From Agapetus fuscipes (taxonomy: Eukaryota > Arthropoda > Insecta > Trichoptera > Glossosomatidae), in assembly GCA_951799405.1 (NCBI GenBank), contig OX637339.1, positions 1,798,001 to 1,862,000 of the forward strand: a stretch of 64,000 nucleotides of DNA, given 5' to 3'. Each line of letters opens with the position of its first letter. The stretch's first letter is position 1. The translations under genes and the position numbers were made by a program. Below the pieces are notes generated by a model that was given only the letters and a program-made list of their open reading frames with translations, had not been told where the DNA came from and ran no database searches. Below are positions 33,501 to 35,020 of this stretch, piece by piece.

Positions 33501-34172
33501 AAGTGGGAAACCATTTCTAATACCCTCGGTGGGATTCGAGCCCAGGCTCACGGCATGGAATGCAAGCACTCTACCAACTGAACTATCGTCCAAACTCGGT
33601 GTTCCTCATGGAATTGCACCCAGGACCTTCCGATTACGAGTCTGCAGCTCTTAAGAGCAGTCTAACCCTATTTTGAAAAAGCCAACTAGCCACTATGCAA
33701 CTATACTCGTCTGTACCAGGCTTACCAACTGCGCTATCGACCGGACACAATTGAAGAGGCACAAAAAGAAGGTGGTGGAATCAGTACACACTCTCAGTTC
33801 ATGCATAAGTAGTAGTGATGTTAATGCTTTACAAACCGAACTCTTTAGTGCAACCAAGCTACTTATTCTCTTGAGTACATTCTGTAAGGAGCGCCCCTCC
33901 ACCAGTTCCTCGCAGCCAGCGGAAGTCTCCGGAATGTCGGTGACTGCTCGGCTGTCCCGGGAATCTGGAGATCCCACCGACTCCACGGAGTTGCCATCTT
34001 TAGGGGAATCTTCCGGGGAAATGGGGGCAACACTCTCAGTGCTCTCACCGACGGGACTGCGGTTGAATTTGAACAATTTTGAAAACAAAATGGACACCCC
34101 GGATTCTGTCGCCTCGGGACTTAACGGAGGAAAGTCTGTGATTTGTGACACGAATTCAGTCTTTTTATCCAT
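431..34172 (-). CDS. PIKFYVE: PIKfyve/Fab1 phosphatidylinositol-3-phosphate 5-kinase, N-terminal two thirds
   Basis: The family makes PI(3,5)P2 from PI3P on endosomes and lysosomes, in a complex with Vac14 and Fig4. I joined 25 coding exons: 34172-33837, 27691-27389, 26719-26532, 26030-25947, 22462-22329, 20479-20381, 18189-18130, 16897-16736, 16259-16030, 14960-14708, 13896-13506, 12968-12738, 12114-11901, 11118-11013, 10049-9854, 8870-8739, 7506-7401, 6629-6394, 6127-6009, 2953-2825, 2165-2037, 1912-1847, 1767-1723, 1351-1266, 558-431. All phases agree and all introns are GT-AG except one GC-AG. They give about 1387 residues; human PIKfyve is about 2100. Order: FYVE finger (about 126-190), DEP (about 276-335), chaperonin-like domain (about 455-680), Cys/His-rich region (about 900-1190). 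The lipid-kinase domain is not in the window. The start ATG has a favourable context (AAAATGG). Introns are full of repeats, the largest being 6.1 kb. Confidence 0.97.
785..928 (+). repeat. SINE-B, 3' part
   Basis: Begins CCACTTCAACTGAAAGTGG and continues through CGACCCCTTCGGGGATAACG to TGTAGCTTAGTTGC. Confidence 0.88.
960..1082 (-). repeat. SINE-D remnant
   Basis: Reverse of the CATTGGGTAGTTGTT and CCAGGGTCACT parts; degenerate. Confidence 0.5.
1150..1215 (+). repeat. Foldback repeat tail fragment
   Basis: CCGGAAAACATCTCTCCAGC then CATCATCAGCCGGCC, as in the 3018-3190 copy. Confidence 0.75.
1266..1351 (-). CDS. PIKFYVE: PIKfyve exon 24
   Basis: This exon encodes KRGLRAILSQLLSNSQPSQQ, matching the human KSTMKAIFANLLPGNSYNPI segment that precedes the kinase domain. 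Phase is 1 in, 0 out. Confidence 0.9.
1440..1585. repeat. Palindromic repeat, copy 1
   Basis: ATGGAAATCCGCGTTTCCAT ... AATGGAAATAAGAACTTCCA, with CACTGAAGGCGCTG mirrored by CAGCCTCCAGTGAG. Related to 44830-44945. Confidence 0.65.
1723..1767 (-). CDS. PIKFYVE: PIKfyve exon 23
   Basis: This 45-nt linker exon was assigned from its splice sites (TTTACAG acceptor, AAG/GTAACT donor) and its phase continuity with exons 22 and 24. Its length is a multiple of three, so it could be skipped without shifting the frame. Confidence 0.65.
1847..1912 (-). CDS. PIKFYVE: PIKfyve exon 22
   Basis: This 66-nt acidic linker exon has a TTCAG acceptor and a CAG/GTAAAC donor in phases 1 and 1. It has no recognised motif. 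Confidence 0.7.
2037..2165 (-). CDS. PIKFYVE: PIKfyve exon 21
   Basis: This exon encodes a 43-residue segment (WLWGISDGIVVGEKMLQDSL) with limited similarity to vertebrate PIKfyve. It was assigned by phase (1 in, 1 out), clean splice sites and an open frame. Confidence 0.8.
2825..2953 (-). CDS. PIKFYVE: PIKfyve exon 20
   Basis: This 129-nt exon encodes a predicted helix (EIFSNAGEVDTEKEQSAFKQ) that takes the place of the human SQVYVAIDERLASLKTDTF helix after the Cys-rich region. Phase is 1 in, 1 out, and the splice sites are good. Confidence 0.85.
3018..3190. repeat. Foldback repeat, short copy
   Basis: Arms of about 60 bp (TTTCCGGGATCTGTTGCCGT ... AAATTCCGGAAAACATC) around CATGTCTATGATGGGCTTCT, followed by CCAGCATCATTAGCCGGCCG. 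A tail fragment also lies at 1150-1215. Confidence 0.8.
3200..4690. other. PIKfyve intron 19, AT-rich stretch with faint repeats
   Basis: No exon or RNA gene seen. The part at 3510-3620 shares CTGTCTTTAGCC and AAGTGACATCACAT with 43535-43640, so it is an old repeat. Confidence 0.6.
4700..4765. repeat. Perfect 16-bp hairpin after a T run
   Basis: GGGAGACTCCCTAG and CTAGGGAGTCTCCC are exact complements around TTCTAAAGACT. It adjoins SINE-C at 4765. PIKfyve intron 19. Confidence 0.75.
4765..5017 (-). repeat. SINE-C copy
   Basis: Reverse copy; head CGGACTACGGACCGGT at 5001-5016, body CCCAGTTGCTGTGAGGCTGG. PIKfyve intron 19. Confidence 0.88.
5018..6008. other. PIKfyve intron 19, AT-rich, no recognised feature
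   Basis: About 990 bp with no coding potential, no box sequences and no repeat shared with the rest of the window that I can see. Confidence 0.6.
6009..6127 (-). CDS. PIKFYVE: PIKfyve exon 19
   Basis: This exon encodes RYTKIKFWEICLPPPTIAT and LINQVNDLVLK, matching human SPIRLLEVCVPLPKIFI and LLQDLKDFFQK. Phase is 2 in, 1 out. A 3-kb intron follows. Confidence 0.95.
6394..6629 (-). CDS. PIKFYVE: PIKfyve exon 18 with a GC donor
   Basis: This exon encodes WWCRCWLC, a Ser/Gly-rich linker, then LSLAKYLELRLHAPRYQRSH and CGNTTASFR, matching human YSWCRICK, MSFAKYLELRFYGHQYTRR and NQMVASF. The reading frame into exon 19 is kept only if the donor is AG/GCGAGT, a GC-AG intron. The nearby GT (GTATTT) would break the frame. 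Confidence 0.95.
6690..6895 (-). repeat. Repeat A copy, partial
   Basis: Reverse-oriented copy with CACATGCCGCATGTG and the CCTGAAACGGGG end; the 5' head is missing. PIKfyve intron 17. Confidence 0.85.
6970..7065 (+). repeat. SINE-B head fragment
   Basis: Degenerate tRNA-like head (GGCTCAGTTGGTAAAATGC, GGGTTCGATTTCC) followed by GGGTGTCAGAAATTATTTC; joined to a LINE fragment. Confidence 0.8.
7080..7260 (+). mobile_element. CR1/L2-like LINE 3' fragment
   Basis: The sequence matches 31991-32150 of the LINE at 30977 (GAGAGAATGGTCTACCGTGT versus the GAGAGGGTGGTCTACCGTGT of that copy) and encodes VYRVCLVVYKAINGLAPPYL. It lies in PIKfyve intron 17, fused to a SINE-B head. Confidence 0.85.
7401..7506 (-). 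CDS. PIKFYVE: PIKfyve exon 17
   Basis: This exon begins FIHGDGCVTV, matching human FVHGQGCVQI. The second half diverges from the human protein. It ends in phase 0 at CAG/GTTGGA. A fragment of a LINE 3' end lies just downstream in the intron. Confidence 0.93.
7825..8540 (+). repeat. Repeat A copy split by a solo LTR
   Basis: Reference-like copy: starts CCTTGACTTATAGGTTGGTA, contains CCCCTGTTTCAGGG and CACATGCGGCATGTG, and ends with CTTAGATTAGATTAGATTAG. The family is about 260 bp, has no terminal inverted repeats and no tRNA boxes that I can see, and ends in a (GATTA)n-like run. Confidence 0.9.
8047..8499. mobile_element. Solo LTR with 4-bp target duplication
   Basis: The 453-bp insertion starts TGTTACG and ends CGTTACA (TG...CA). 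It is flanked by ATAT (8043-8046 and 8500-8503) and splits a Repeat A copy exactly; removing it restores the family sequence AAATGATATATATCTTTGCA. It is unrelated to the LTR at 58-61 kb. It lies in PIKfyve intron 16. Confidence 0.85.
8581..8716. mobile_element. Short inverted-repeat MITE, 136 bp
   Basis: Arms of about 40 bp (CTAAGGATCGGTATTTTCAA ... TTGAAAATATCGGGCCTTAG), directly beside PIKfyve exon 16 donor. Confidence 0.8.
8739..8870 (-). CDS. PIKFYVE: PIKfyve exon 16
   Basis: This exon encodes IVRMEMYGANDIPLGLFLER and QVPLVQHVRK, matching human IVTMEFYGKNDLTLGIFLER and PMVHHIRR. It contains conserved cysteines of the PIKfyve-specific region. Phase is 2 in, 2 out. Confidence 0.97.
9027..9347 (-). 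repeat. SINE-B, full-length
   Basis: Reverse copy from the AACGCAACTAAGCTACACAT end to the GAGCTATCGACCGGAC head. PIKfyve intron 15. Confidence 0.92.
9465..9545 (+). repeat. SINE-C head fragment
   Basis: Degenerate head ending GTGGAGCACAAAAAAAA. Confidence 0.6.
9592..9672. repeat. Hairpin repeat
   Basis: AAGGATAAAAGAAAAACAAC is mirrored by GCTGTTTTTCTTTTATCCTT. PIKfyve intron 15. Confidence 0.75.
9854..10049 (-). CDS. PIKFYVE: PIKfyve exon 15
   Basis: After a Lys/Glu-rich stretch this exon encodes DPLDPEQHQRMHLLYYSYSQ and then SNNAPDFCINP, matching human CLNPINHQRLCVLFSSSSAQ and SNAPSACVSPW. Phase is 1 in, 2 out. Confidence 0.96.
10084..10365 (+). repeat. SINE-C, tRNA-derived SINE with LINE-like 3' tail
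   Basis: Head TAGTCCAGTGGTAACGC and TGTGGGTTGGAATCCTGGC resemble A and B boxes. The body has TTTGCTGGGTTGAAAAACTC and CAACTGGGTCTTGCTTGAG. The 3' end GGGCTCTAGAGGTGTGATTC plus CAGTGC matches the 3' UTR of the LINE at 30977. PIKfyve intron 14. Confidence 0.88.
10412..11118 (-). repeat. Tandem array of six copies of a PIKfyve exon (121-122 bp unit)
   Basis: Exon copies lie at 11118-11013, 10997-10892, 10875-10770, 10753-10648, 10631-10526 and a degenerate one near 10510-10412. The first five are 106 bp with TAG/GAAGCC on the left and CACG/GTAGGT on the right, separated by only 15-16 bp. The sixth has a damaged acceptor (CTAAGAAG), no GT donor, and stops after YILHH. Differences are few: Leu to Asp at the fifth codon and Thr to Met in the third copy, and Leu to Val in the fifth. 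Reading through a spacer shifts the frame, so only one copy can be used per message. Confidence 0.95.
11013..11118 (-). CDS. PIKFYVE: PIKfyve exon 14, first copy of a tandem exon array
   Basis: This 106-nt exon starts GAAGCC and encodes HALAKVALVGTVEDETVREL followed by LASYRAIGG. It aligns with human STRIAEHLGDSQSLGRMLAD then YRARGG. It enters in phase 0 and exits in phase 1 at CACG/GTAGGT, joining exon 15 as a Gly codon. It is the only copy preceded by ordinary intron sequence, so it is the likely constitutive one, but copies at 10997-10892, 10875-10770, 10753-10648 and 10631-10526 have the same sites and phases. Confidence 0.85.
11278..11536 (+). repeat. Repeat A copy
   Basis: Full-length copy from CCTTGACTTATAGG to a (GATTA)n tail, 160 bp upstream in the gene sense of the tandem exon array. 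Confidence 0.9.
11582..11825 (+). repeat. Repeat A copy
   Basis: Second copy 45 bp after the previous one, slightly shortened in the middle, with a poor tail. Ends about 75 bp from PIKfyve exon 13. Confidence 0.88.
11901..12114 (-). CDS. PIKFYVE: PIKfyve exon 13
   Basis: This exon contains VLSMSPHVRICAPYLESEAG followed by RCC, matching human ILCISPVITFREPFLLTEKG. A Pro-rich stretch then leads to KHSLKPLPEDLCLK. It ends in phase 0, as required by the tandem exon that follows. Confidence 0.93.
12205..12380 (+). repeat. SINE-C copy, partial
   Basis: Head TTTAGTGGTTAATACTTCAG, later CAACTGGGTCTTGCTCGAGA. Confidence 0.8.
12432..12710 (-). repeat. SINE-C copy, near full-length
   Basis: Contains the reverse LINE-like tail (TTGTGTGAATCGAACCTCAG) and head AGAATACGGACCGGT, ending about 30 nt from the donor of PIKfyve exon 12. 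Confidence 0.88.
12738..12968 (-). CDS. PIKFYVE: PIKfyve exon 12
   Basis: This linker exon contains two DPLR motifs (ITDPLRSDTF and FSDPLRRSSQ), comparable to the FRDPLQDD motif of human PIKfyve, and a Gly/Ala-rich middle. Phase is 2 in, 2 out. Confidence 0.88.
13035..13405. mobile_element. Copy of the 42518-42762 MITE family, split by SINE-D
   Basis: CAGCTTAAAGGTAAAACTAA start, TTTATCTGAGAGACCCATGT end; SINE-D at 13213-13372 interrupts. PIKfyve intron 11. Confidence 0.72.
13213..13372 (+). repeat. SINE-D, head-truncated, inside an older repeat
   Basis: Contains TTGGCCATAACTTCGACCCC and AACAGGTTGGTGAATTGCAT; it interrupts a copy of the 42518-42762 family. Confidence 0.75.
13506..13896 (-). 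CDS. PIKFYVE: PIKfyve exon 11 (end of chaperonin-like domain plus acidic linker)
   Basis: The first half (KTLMVFEGYGSDLKGCSIIL, RGASLEELGRVKRV) matches human KTLMFFEGCPQHLGCTIKLRGG. The second half is an Asp/Glu/Lys-rich linker with no recognised domain. The reading frame stays open upstream into a SINE-B copy lying about 30 nt before the acceptor. Confidence 0.95.
13926..14264 (+). repeat. SINE-B, full-length tRNA-derived SINE
   Basis: The head resembles a tRNA with A box TAGCTCAGTTGG (13934-13945) and B box GGTTCGAATCC (13977-13987). The body (TTCCCGTTTCGGTGTTTATT, CAACTGAAGTGG-like, GACCCCTTCGGGGATAACGC) ends ACTATATGTGTAGCTTAGTT and a GCGTT run. Length is about 335 bp. It lies about 30 nt from the acceptor of PIKfyve exon 11, antisense to the gene. 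Confidence 0.92.
14708..14960 (-). CDS. PIKFYVE: PIKfyve exon 10 (chaperonin-like domain)
   Basis: This exon contains RPDVVLVQGAVSRLAQDEL, CGITLVLNVRASVLQRVAR and KLGTCKAFYL, corresponding to human RPTLVLVEKTVSRIAQDML, HGITLVINVKSQVLERISR and HLGTCHKFYM. The donor is T/GTAAGT. Confidence 0.96.
15003..15455. repeat. Minisatellite, ~43-bp unit, about 10 copies
   Basis: The unit is GAGCTCGAAAGCCCTGGGTG followed by AGCCTTGGTTGAATCAAGAAT, alternating CCTTGGTTGAA and CCTTCGCTGAA variants. It starts 43 bp beyond the acceptor of PIKfyve exon 10, inside intron 9. Confidence 0.92.
15702..15960 (+). repeat. Repeat A copy
   Basis: Full copy with a (GATTATA)n tail; subfamily with GTACACATTCAGCATTTGTA in place of the CACATGCGGCATGTG dyad. 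Confidence 0.9.
16030..16259 (-). CDS. PIKFYVE: PIKfyve exon 9 (start of chaperonin-like domain)
   Basis: This exon contains DIRRCVRVKRVIGGSPQES, VVFTKNVAHRMM and PKLLLLRCSI, which match the human motifs VNGFVCTKNIAHKKM and PKILLLKCSIEY of the Cpn60_TCP1-like domain. That domain binds Vac14. Phase is 1 in, 0 out. Confidence 0.96.
16538..16724 (+). repeat. Repeat A copy, 5'-truncated, beside a splice donor
   Basis: Starts at CCCTGTTTCAGGGAATGTCG and ends in (GATTATA)n. Its end is about 11 nt from the donor of PIKfyve exon 8. Confidence 0.9.
16736..16897 (-). CDS. PIKFYVE: PIKfyve exon 8
   Basis: This exon encodes a helical segment (HLRLLMVQGLARAGLSMAWA) that aligns with the human region LLSANHNHMMALLQQLLHSDSLSSSW just before the chaperonin-like domain. 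The donor is G/GTGAGG. A Repeat A copy begins about 12 nt inside the intron. Confidence 0.9.
17240..17745 (-). repeat. Repeat A copy split by a MITE
   Basis: Tail (AATCTA)n at 17252-17275, head at about 17745. A 247-bp inverted-repeat element at 17288-17534 interrupts it at ATAT. Confidence 0.88.
17288..17534. mobile_element. Inverted-repeat MITE, 247 bp, in a Repeat A copy
   Basis: Ends CGCACGTTTAATAATAAAGA and TCTTTATTATTAAACGTGCG are inverted; flanked by ATAT. A second copy lies at 46949-47207. Confidence 0.82.
17873..17968 (+). repeat. SINE-B, 3' fragment
   Basis: Contains CTGTAAAAATAAATGGGATC and ACCCTTCCGGGATAACGTGG. Confidence 0.8.
18130..18189 (-). CDS. PIKFYVE: PIKfyve exon 7 (small linker exon)
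   Basis: This 60-nt exon is hydrophilic and poorly conserved. It was chosen because it has a pyrimidine-rich CTAG acceptor, a GGTATG donor and phases (1 in, 1 out) that connect exons 6 and 8. It is less certain than its neighbours. Confidence 0.7.
18494..18545. mobile_element. End fragment of the 45608-46125 MITE family
   Basis: GAGCCCTGGTTTGGTCGCAC followed by CCTTAATCCGGGCCTGG matches the right end of the hAT-type MITE at 45.6-46.1 kb. Confidence 0.75.
18905..18931. repeat. (GT)n microsatellite
   Basis: GTGTGTGCGTGTGTGTGTGT run of about 27 bp in PIKfyve intron 6. Confidence 0.9.
18979..19276. mobile_element. G-run MITE, copy 1
   Basis: Ends GGAGCTGTCCATATATTATG and GACGTAATTTATGGACGGCC are roughly inverted; two long G runs lie inside. 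Over 250 bp match 42181-42482. Confidence 0.8.
19296..19490. repeat. Tandem duplication plus inverted partial copy
   Basis: AAAGTTACTGTATTAATTAA through AAGTGAATTGTAAC occurs twice (66-bp unit), then AAAAAAGTATTTTAATTAAT continues in inverse orientation. PIKfyve intron 6. Confidence 0.85.
19560..19870 (-). mobile_element. Degenerate RTE-like LINE fragment
   Basis: The pyrimidine-rich plus strand resembles the plus strand of the minus-oriented RTE-like fragments at 23.5-24.1 and 61.4-62.0 kb. It is heavily decayed, and the assignment rests on that resemblance. Confidence 0.5.
19877..20289. mobile_element. Harbinger-like MITE with a nested second element
   Basis: Ends CTAAGGGCCTGTTGCACCAA and TTGGTGTAACAGCCCCTTAG are near-perfect inverted repeats, flanked by TAA (19874-19876, 20290-20292). 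A second insertion of about 150 bp (20024-20173) lies inside, flanked by TGCACATCA on both sides. Confidence 0.75.
20381..20479 (-). CDS. PIKFYVE: PIKfyve exon 6
   Basis: This exon adds 33 residues, including STSSFCLNLNLAESSVHLVR, which matches the conserved human stretch SAASISLNVELDNVNFHIKK. Phase 1 on both sides supports the assignment. Confidence 0.88.
20588..20690 (+). repeat. SINE-C head fragment
   Basis: TGGTCCCTAGTCTAGTGGTT is the A-box end; the rest is degenerate. Confidence 0.65.
20690..21600. other. PIKfyve intron 5, unannotated stretch
   Basis: No exon found. The part near 21170-21200 (CACTCGCAGCATGTGTGCGC) may be a decayed Repeat A. The rest is AT-rich. Confidence 0.5.
21610..21800 (+). 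mobile_element. LINE 3'-end fragment
   Basis: This encodes TVFGECAFAVAAPRVWNQLP followed by an RLRDQF-like end, the C-terminal signature of CR1/L2-type ORF2. It lies in PIKfyve intron 5. Confidence 0.75.
21843..22098 (+). repeat. SINE-D, type II tRNA-like SINE
   Basis: Contains a B-box-like GGTTTGATCCCCG, then CATTTGACCATAACTTTAAT, an AT-rich dyad (TAATTATTAATTAATAATTC) and CCTGGCCAGGCAGAACAGG, ending CTTCACAAATCTA. Confidence 0.8.
22329..22462 (-). CDS. PIKFYVE: PIKfyve exon 5 (end of DEP)
   Basis: This exon encodes the end of the DEP domain and the conserved DYALYRPVNSA stretch (human EYALYRPLQST). It exits in phase 1 at G/GTAAAT. The intron upstream is 3.5 kb and holds LINE remnants and a (TACA)n-bearing repeat. 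Confidence 0.93.
22515..22625 (+). mobile_element. RTE-like LINE fragment (short)
   Basis: This encodes MRWFRHLDRVDDKRLTKRVY followed by SKRGRKR, the C-terminal motif of the RTE-like LINE. Confidence 0.8.
22765..23060 (+). mobile_element. LINE 3'-end fragment, second lineage, copy 1
   Basis: This encodes [20 protein letters not shown] and HPVTRSIKLLN, a C-terminal pattern of jockey/CR1-type LINEs. It shares over 150 bp with 37880-38175. Confidence 0.7.
23338..23455 (-). repeat. SINE-C 3' tail fragment
   Basis: Reverse of the tail: GAGCGCCGTTTTGTGTGAAT then CACACCTCAAGAGTCCTC. Confidence 0.8.
23490..24150 (-). mobile_element. RTE-like LINE C-terminal fragment (degenerate)
   Basis: Reverse translation of the pyrimidine-rich plus strand shows a degraded RWFRHLERMDDEQ-like and GKRGRG-like C-terminal region related to the RTE-like LINE. 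Stops and frameshifts are present. Confidence 0.7.
24163..24366 (+). repeat. Repeat A copy, 5'-truncated
   Basis: Begins near TTCACTTTGTTAATGTCACC, directly after an RTE-like fragment; ends with a degenerate TAGATTATTATAG tail. Confidence 0.85.
24380..25612. repeat. AT-rich degenerate repeat region with (TACA)n
   Basis: Recurring phrases (TTAACCCTTTGACTACCAAG, TTAACCCTCTAACTGCCGAG, GGAGCCGTTTTTGAGAAAA) show diverged internal duplication. A (TACA)n run lies at 25409-25470, followed by CAGACGGACG and a hairpin TAGCCTTCGGCTA. I do not recognise a coding remnant. Confidence 0.65.
25613..25869 (-). repeat. SINE-B, 3'-truncated
   Basis: Reverse copy with the head TACCAACTGAGCTATCGACC; 78 bp from the donor of PIKfyve exon 4. 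Confidence 0.9.
25947..26030 (-). CDS. PIKFYVE: PIKfyve exon 4 (DEP domain core)
   Basis: This exon encodes the segment YRLVRYPGVWRGGDILQWLI, which aligns with the human DEP segment around GKELVNWLIRNGH. It has 84 nt, enters in phase 2 and exits in phase 2, with clean splice sites. DEP domains usually mediate membrane or protein contacts. Confidence 0.93.
26243..26485 (+). repeat. Repeat A copy
   Basis: Starts at TTGGTATGCGGCTGACCACC; tail (GATTA)n. Ends about 47 nt from the donor of PIKfyve exon 3. Confidence 0.9.
26532..26719 (-). CDS. PIKFYVE: PIKfyve exon 3 (FYVE-DEP linker)
   Basis: This exon encodes the linker after the FYVE finger and the first helix of the DEP domain (EALHDTFRRLCQLLPL). 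It is far shorter than the linker of human PIKfyve. It enters in phase 0 and ends in phase 2, joining exon 4 through an Arg codon. Confidence 0.9.
26826..27060 (+). repeat. Repeat A copy
   Basis: Begins at the CTGACCACCCATACTG segment; tail degenerate. PIKfyve intron 2. Confidence 0.88.
27063..27255 (+). repeat. SINE-D copy
   Basis: GGTTCGATTCCTGTCAGC, then AACCAGGCGAAACAGGTTGG. Confidence 0.78.
27280..27352 (+). repeat. Foldback repeat arm fragment
   Basis: Degenerate CTCCAGCTCCAATAGACCAC and AGCAACAGATCC; about 37 bp from the donor of PIKfyve exon 2. Confidence 0.7.
27389..27691 (-). CDS. PIKFYVE: PIKfyve exon 2 (FYVE zinc finger)
   Basis: This exon encodes residues 113-213. It has the FYVE hallmarks: the YWMSD entry motif, cysteine pairs C135/C138, C151/C154, C159/C162 and the PI3P-binding RRRHHCRVCG motif (residues 146-155). 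The domain targets the kinase to PI3P-containing endosomes. It is flanked by a good acceptor and an AAG/GTAGTG donor, both phase 0. Confidence 0.97.
27799..28030 (+). repeat. Repeat A copy
   Basis: Full copy with CCTTGACTTATAGG head; about 100 bp from PIKfyve exon 2 acceptor. Confidence 0.9.
28308..28435 (+). repeat. Repeat A copy, 3' part only
   Basis: Holds TTATGTTGTAAGTCCACATG, the CACATGCGGCATGTG dyad and a degenerate tail. Confidence 0.8.
28521..28749. mobile_element. Perfect foldback: 105-bp inverted arms, 19-bp loop
   Basis: Arms 28521-28625 and 28645-28749 are identical as reverse complements over all 105 bp. Each arm carries CTGAGGATGCC then GGCGAAAACG. PIKfyve intron 1. Confidence 0.95.
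28905..29215 (+). repeat. SINE-B, head-truncated
   Basis: Lacks the A box; starts near ACAGTTAGTGGAGTGCTTGC and ends TATATGCGTAGCTTAATAG. Confidence 0.85.
29673..30263. mobile_element. hAT-like MITE with a nested Repeat A
   Basis: Ends CAGGGGTGCTCAAAC and GTTTGAGCACCCCTG are perfect inverted repeats. I do not see an exact target duplication. A Repeat A copy (29746-29987) sits inside. Confidence 0.75.
29746..29987 (+). repeat. Repeat A copy nested in a hAT-like element
   Basis: Full copy inside the 29673-30263 inverted-repeat element; tail TTAGATTAGATTAG. Confidence 0.9.
30509..30842. mobile_element. piggyBac-type MITE, 334 bp, TTAA target
   Basis: TTAA on both sides (30505-30508, 30843-30846) with inverted ends CCGCCCTACC and GGTAGGGCGG. 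PIKfyve intron 1, just before the CR1/L2-like LINE. Confidence 0.78.
30977..32400 (+). mobile_element. LINE, CR1/L2-like group, 5'-truncated, intact reverse transcriptase to 3' end
   Basis: The open frame runs to 32323 without a stop. RT motifs in order: RPVSNLPFLSKVLERIV, MPKRQSAYRKYHSTE, LLDMSAAFDTV, SGVPQGSVLGPILF, YADD (31457-31468). The C-terminal region (VYRVCLMVYKAVNGTAPSYL, NFGDRAFRFAGPMEWNRLP) is typical of the CR1/L2 group. The endonuclease and the first part of the RT are missing, so the copy is truncated near 30977. The 3' UTR contains GGGCCCTTGAGGTGTG and ends in an AT-rich tail. It lies antisense in PIKfyve intron 1. Clade assignment is from memory of motif style. Confidence 0.9.
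32450..33018. mobile_element. Inverted-end element of unknown class, ~567 bp
   Basis: Ends AACCCTCCGTCGGTCGC and GTGCGAACAACGGAGGGTT are imperfect inverted repeats. No coding frame of note. Confidence 0.6.
33170..33312 (+). repeat. SINE-C head fragment
   Basis: GGTCTGTAGTATAGTGATTA through CTCTTTGCTGGGTTGAAATA. Confidence 0.8.
33313..33598 (-). repeat. SINE-B, joined to a SINE-C head
   Basis: Reverse copy; the head ends CTACCAACTGAACTATCG near 33590. The left edge meets a plus-strand SINE-C fragment (33170-33312). Confidence 0.85.
33715..33750 (-). repeat. SINE-B head remnant
   Basis: TACCAACTGCGCTATCGACC only; in PIKfyve intron 1 near the donor of exon 1. Confidence 0.7.
33837..34172 (-). 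CDS. PIKFYVE: PIKfyve exon 1 (N-terminus)
   Basis: This exon encodes residues 1-112 and ends in phase 0 at a GTTTGT donor. The segment SILFSKLFKFNRSP and the later SLQNVLKRISSL match the conserved N-terminal patches of animal PIKfyve (human SSFVNLFRFNK and LSTVLKRLKE). The rest is Ser/Pro/Glu-rich and looks disordered. A reading frame continues past the donor into a tRNA-like SINE remnant and is not coding. Confidence 0.9.
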
Positions 34173-34189
34173 TTTCTACGATTTTTAAA

Positions 34190-34790
34190 TTAAATTTTAC
34201 ACAATGAAAAATAACGACATTTCATTAAATGTCTTTGTTCGAATTTGACATTAATGATATTGATATCAAATGTTCTTGGATTTTTTTAATATTAGATAAA
34301 ATAAATACGAGAAACTGTTTGAACAATAAATAAAGTTAAATTATTCTAATTTGACATTTCTGTCTGTCAAATTTGACGTTTATGTATTTGAAAAAAGGGA
34401 TTTGGATTTTTTAAGCTTGCAGCATTACAAAGGTTTCATAGTTCCCATCATTACTCTGTGGTTCCCATACGATAAAGTTTAGAATCTCTCTTTTGTGGAT
34501 GACCGATGAACCCCTTCTTTTTGAGAATATACTTTTATCCAACAGAAAGCTTAAAAAGCAAAAATTATAATTTTTTTTTCAATGATTTTAAAATTTAATC
34601 TAAGAAAGAGATTCATCTACAAATAATTTGAAGTTAATCACGCAAACGACGCGCTTTTTATCGTAGAGACTGATTAAATAAAAAATTGAATGATGACGAA
34701 ATGTTCATATTTATTTATAATGTTTATTATTAATGTTGATTATTATTCGAGTTCTTTTGACGTACGTCACTTTTTAACTTCTTTTTATAC
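34190..34790. other. 5' UTR and AT-rich promoter-side DNA of PIKfyve
   Basis: No repeat family of the window is seen here. TTTGACATT-type direct repeats lie at 34245-34375 (ATTTGACATT, ATTTGACGTT). Confidence 0.45.
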
Positions 34791-34799
34791 GACCCTCTT

Positions 34800-34853
34800 C
34801 AACTTACATGGGAGCTGTGTAGTCCGTTGAAAAAACGTAACCTAAAAAACAAT
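34800..34853 (+). other. ZC3H15: Probable non-coding first exon of ZC3H15
   Basis: A consensus donor (CAAT/GTAAGT) at 34853/34854 pairs with the TTTCAG acceptor at 34980, giving a 127-bp intron in the 5' UTR. The left boundary is a guess. The evidence is splice-site quality only. Confidence 0.45.
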
Positions 34854-35020
34854 GTAAGTTTGCAAAAACTTAAAAATTGTTTTAAAAAATCAAATAAAAA
34901 TCCATACCAATAAACGCTGAATTTTGTTTGCATTTTTAATTATTATTTCTTGTTTATTTAATTGAGATATTTTATTTCAGAGTGTTTTCGTTGTGCTAGT
35001 GTCACTACAACAGTCTCACC

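Larger units (their letters stand above)
34173..35020. promoter_or_regulatory. Shared divergent promoter region of PIKfyve and ZC3H15
   Basis: The two start codons face away from each other 848 bp apart. On the ZC3H15 side, a probable non-coding first exon ends near 34853 (CAAT/GTAAGT), and its acceptor is TTTCAG at 34975-34980, so the core promoter is probably upstream of about 34840. I see no convincing TATA box. The interval is AT-rich and mostly free of the repeat families that fill the introns. Confidence 0.6.
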
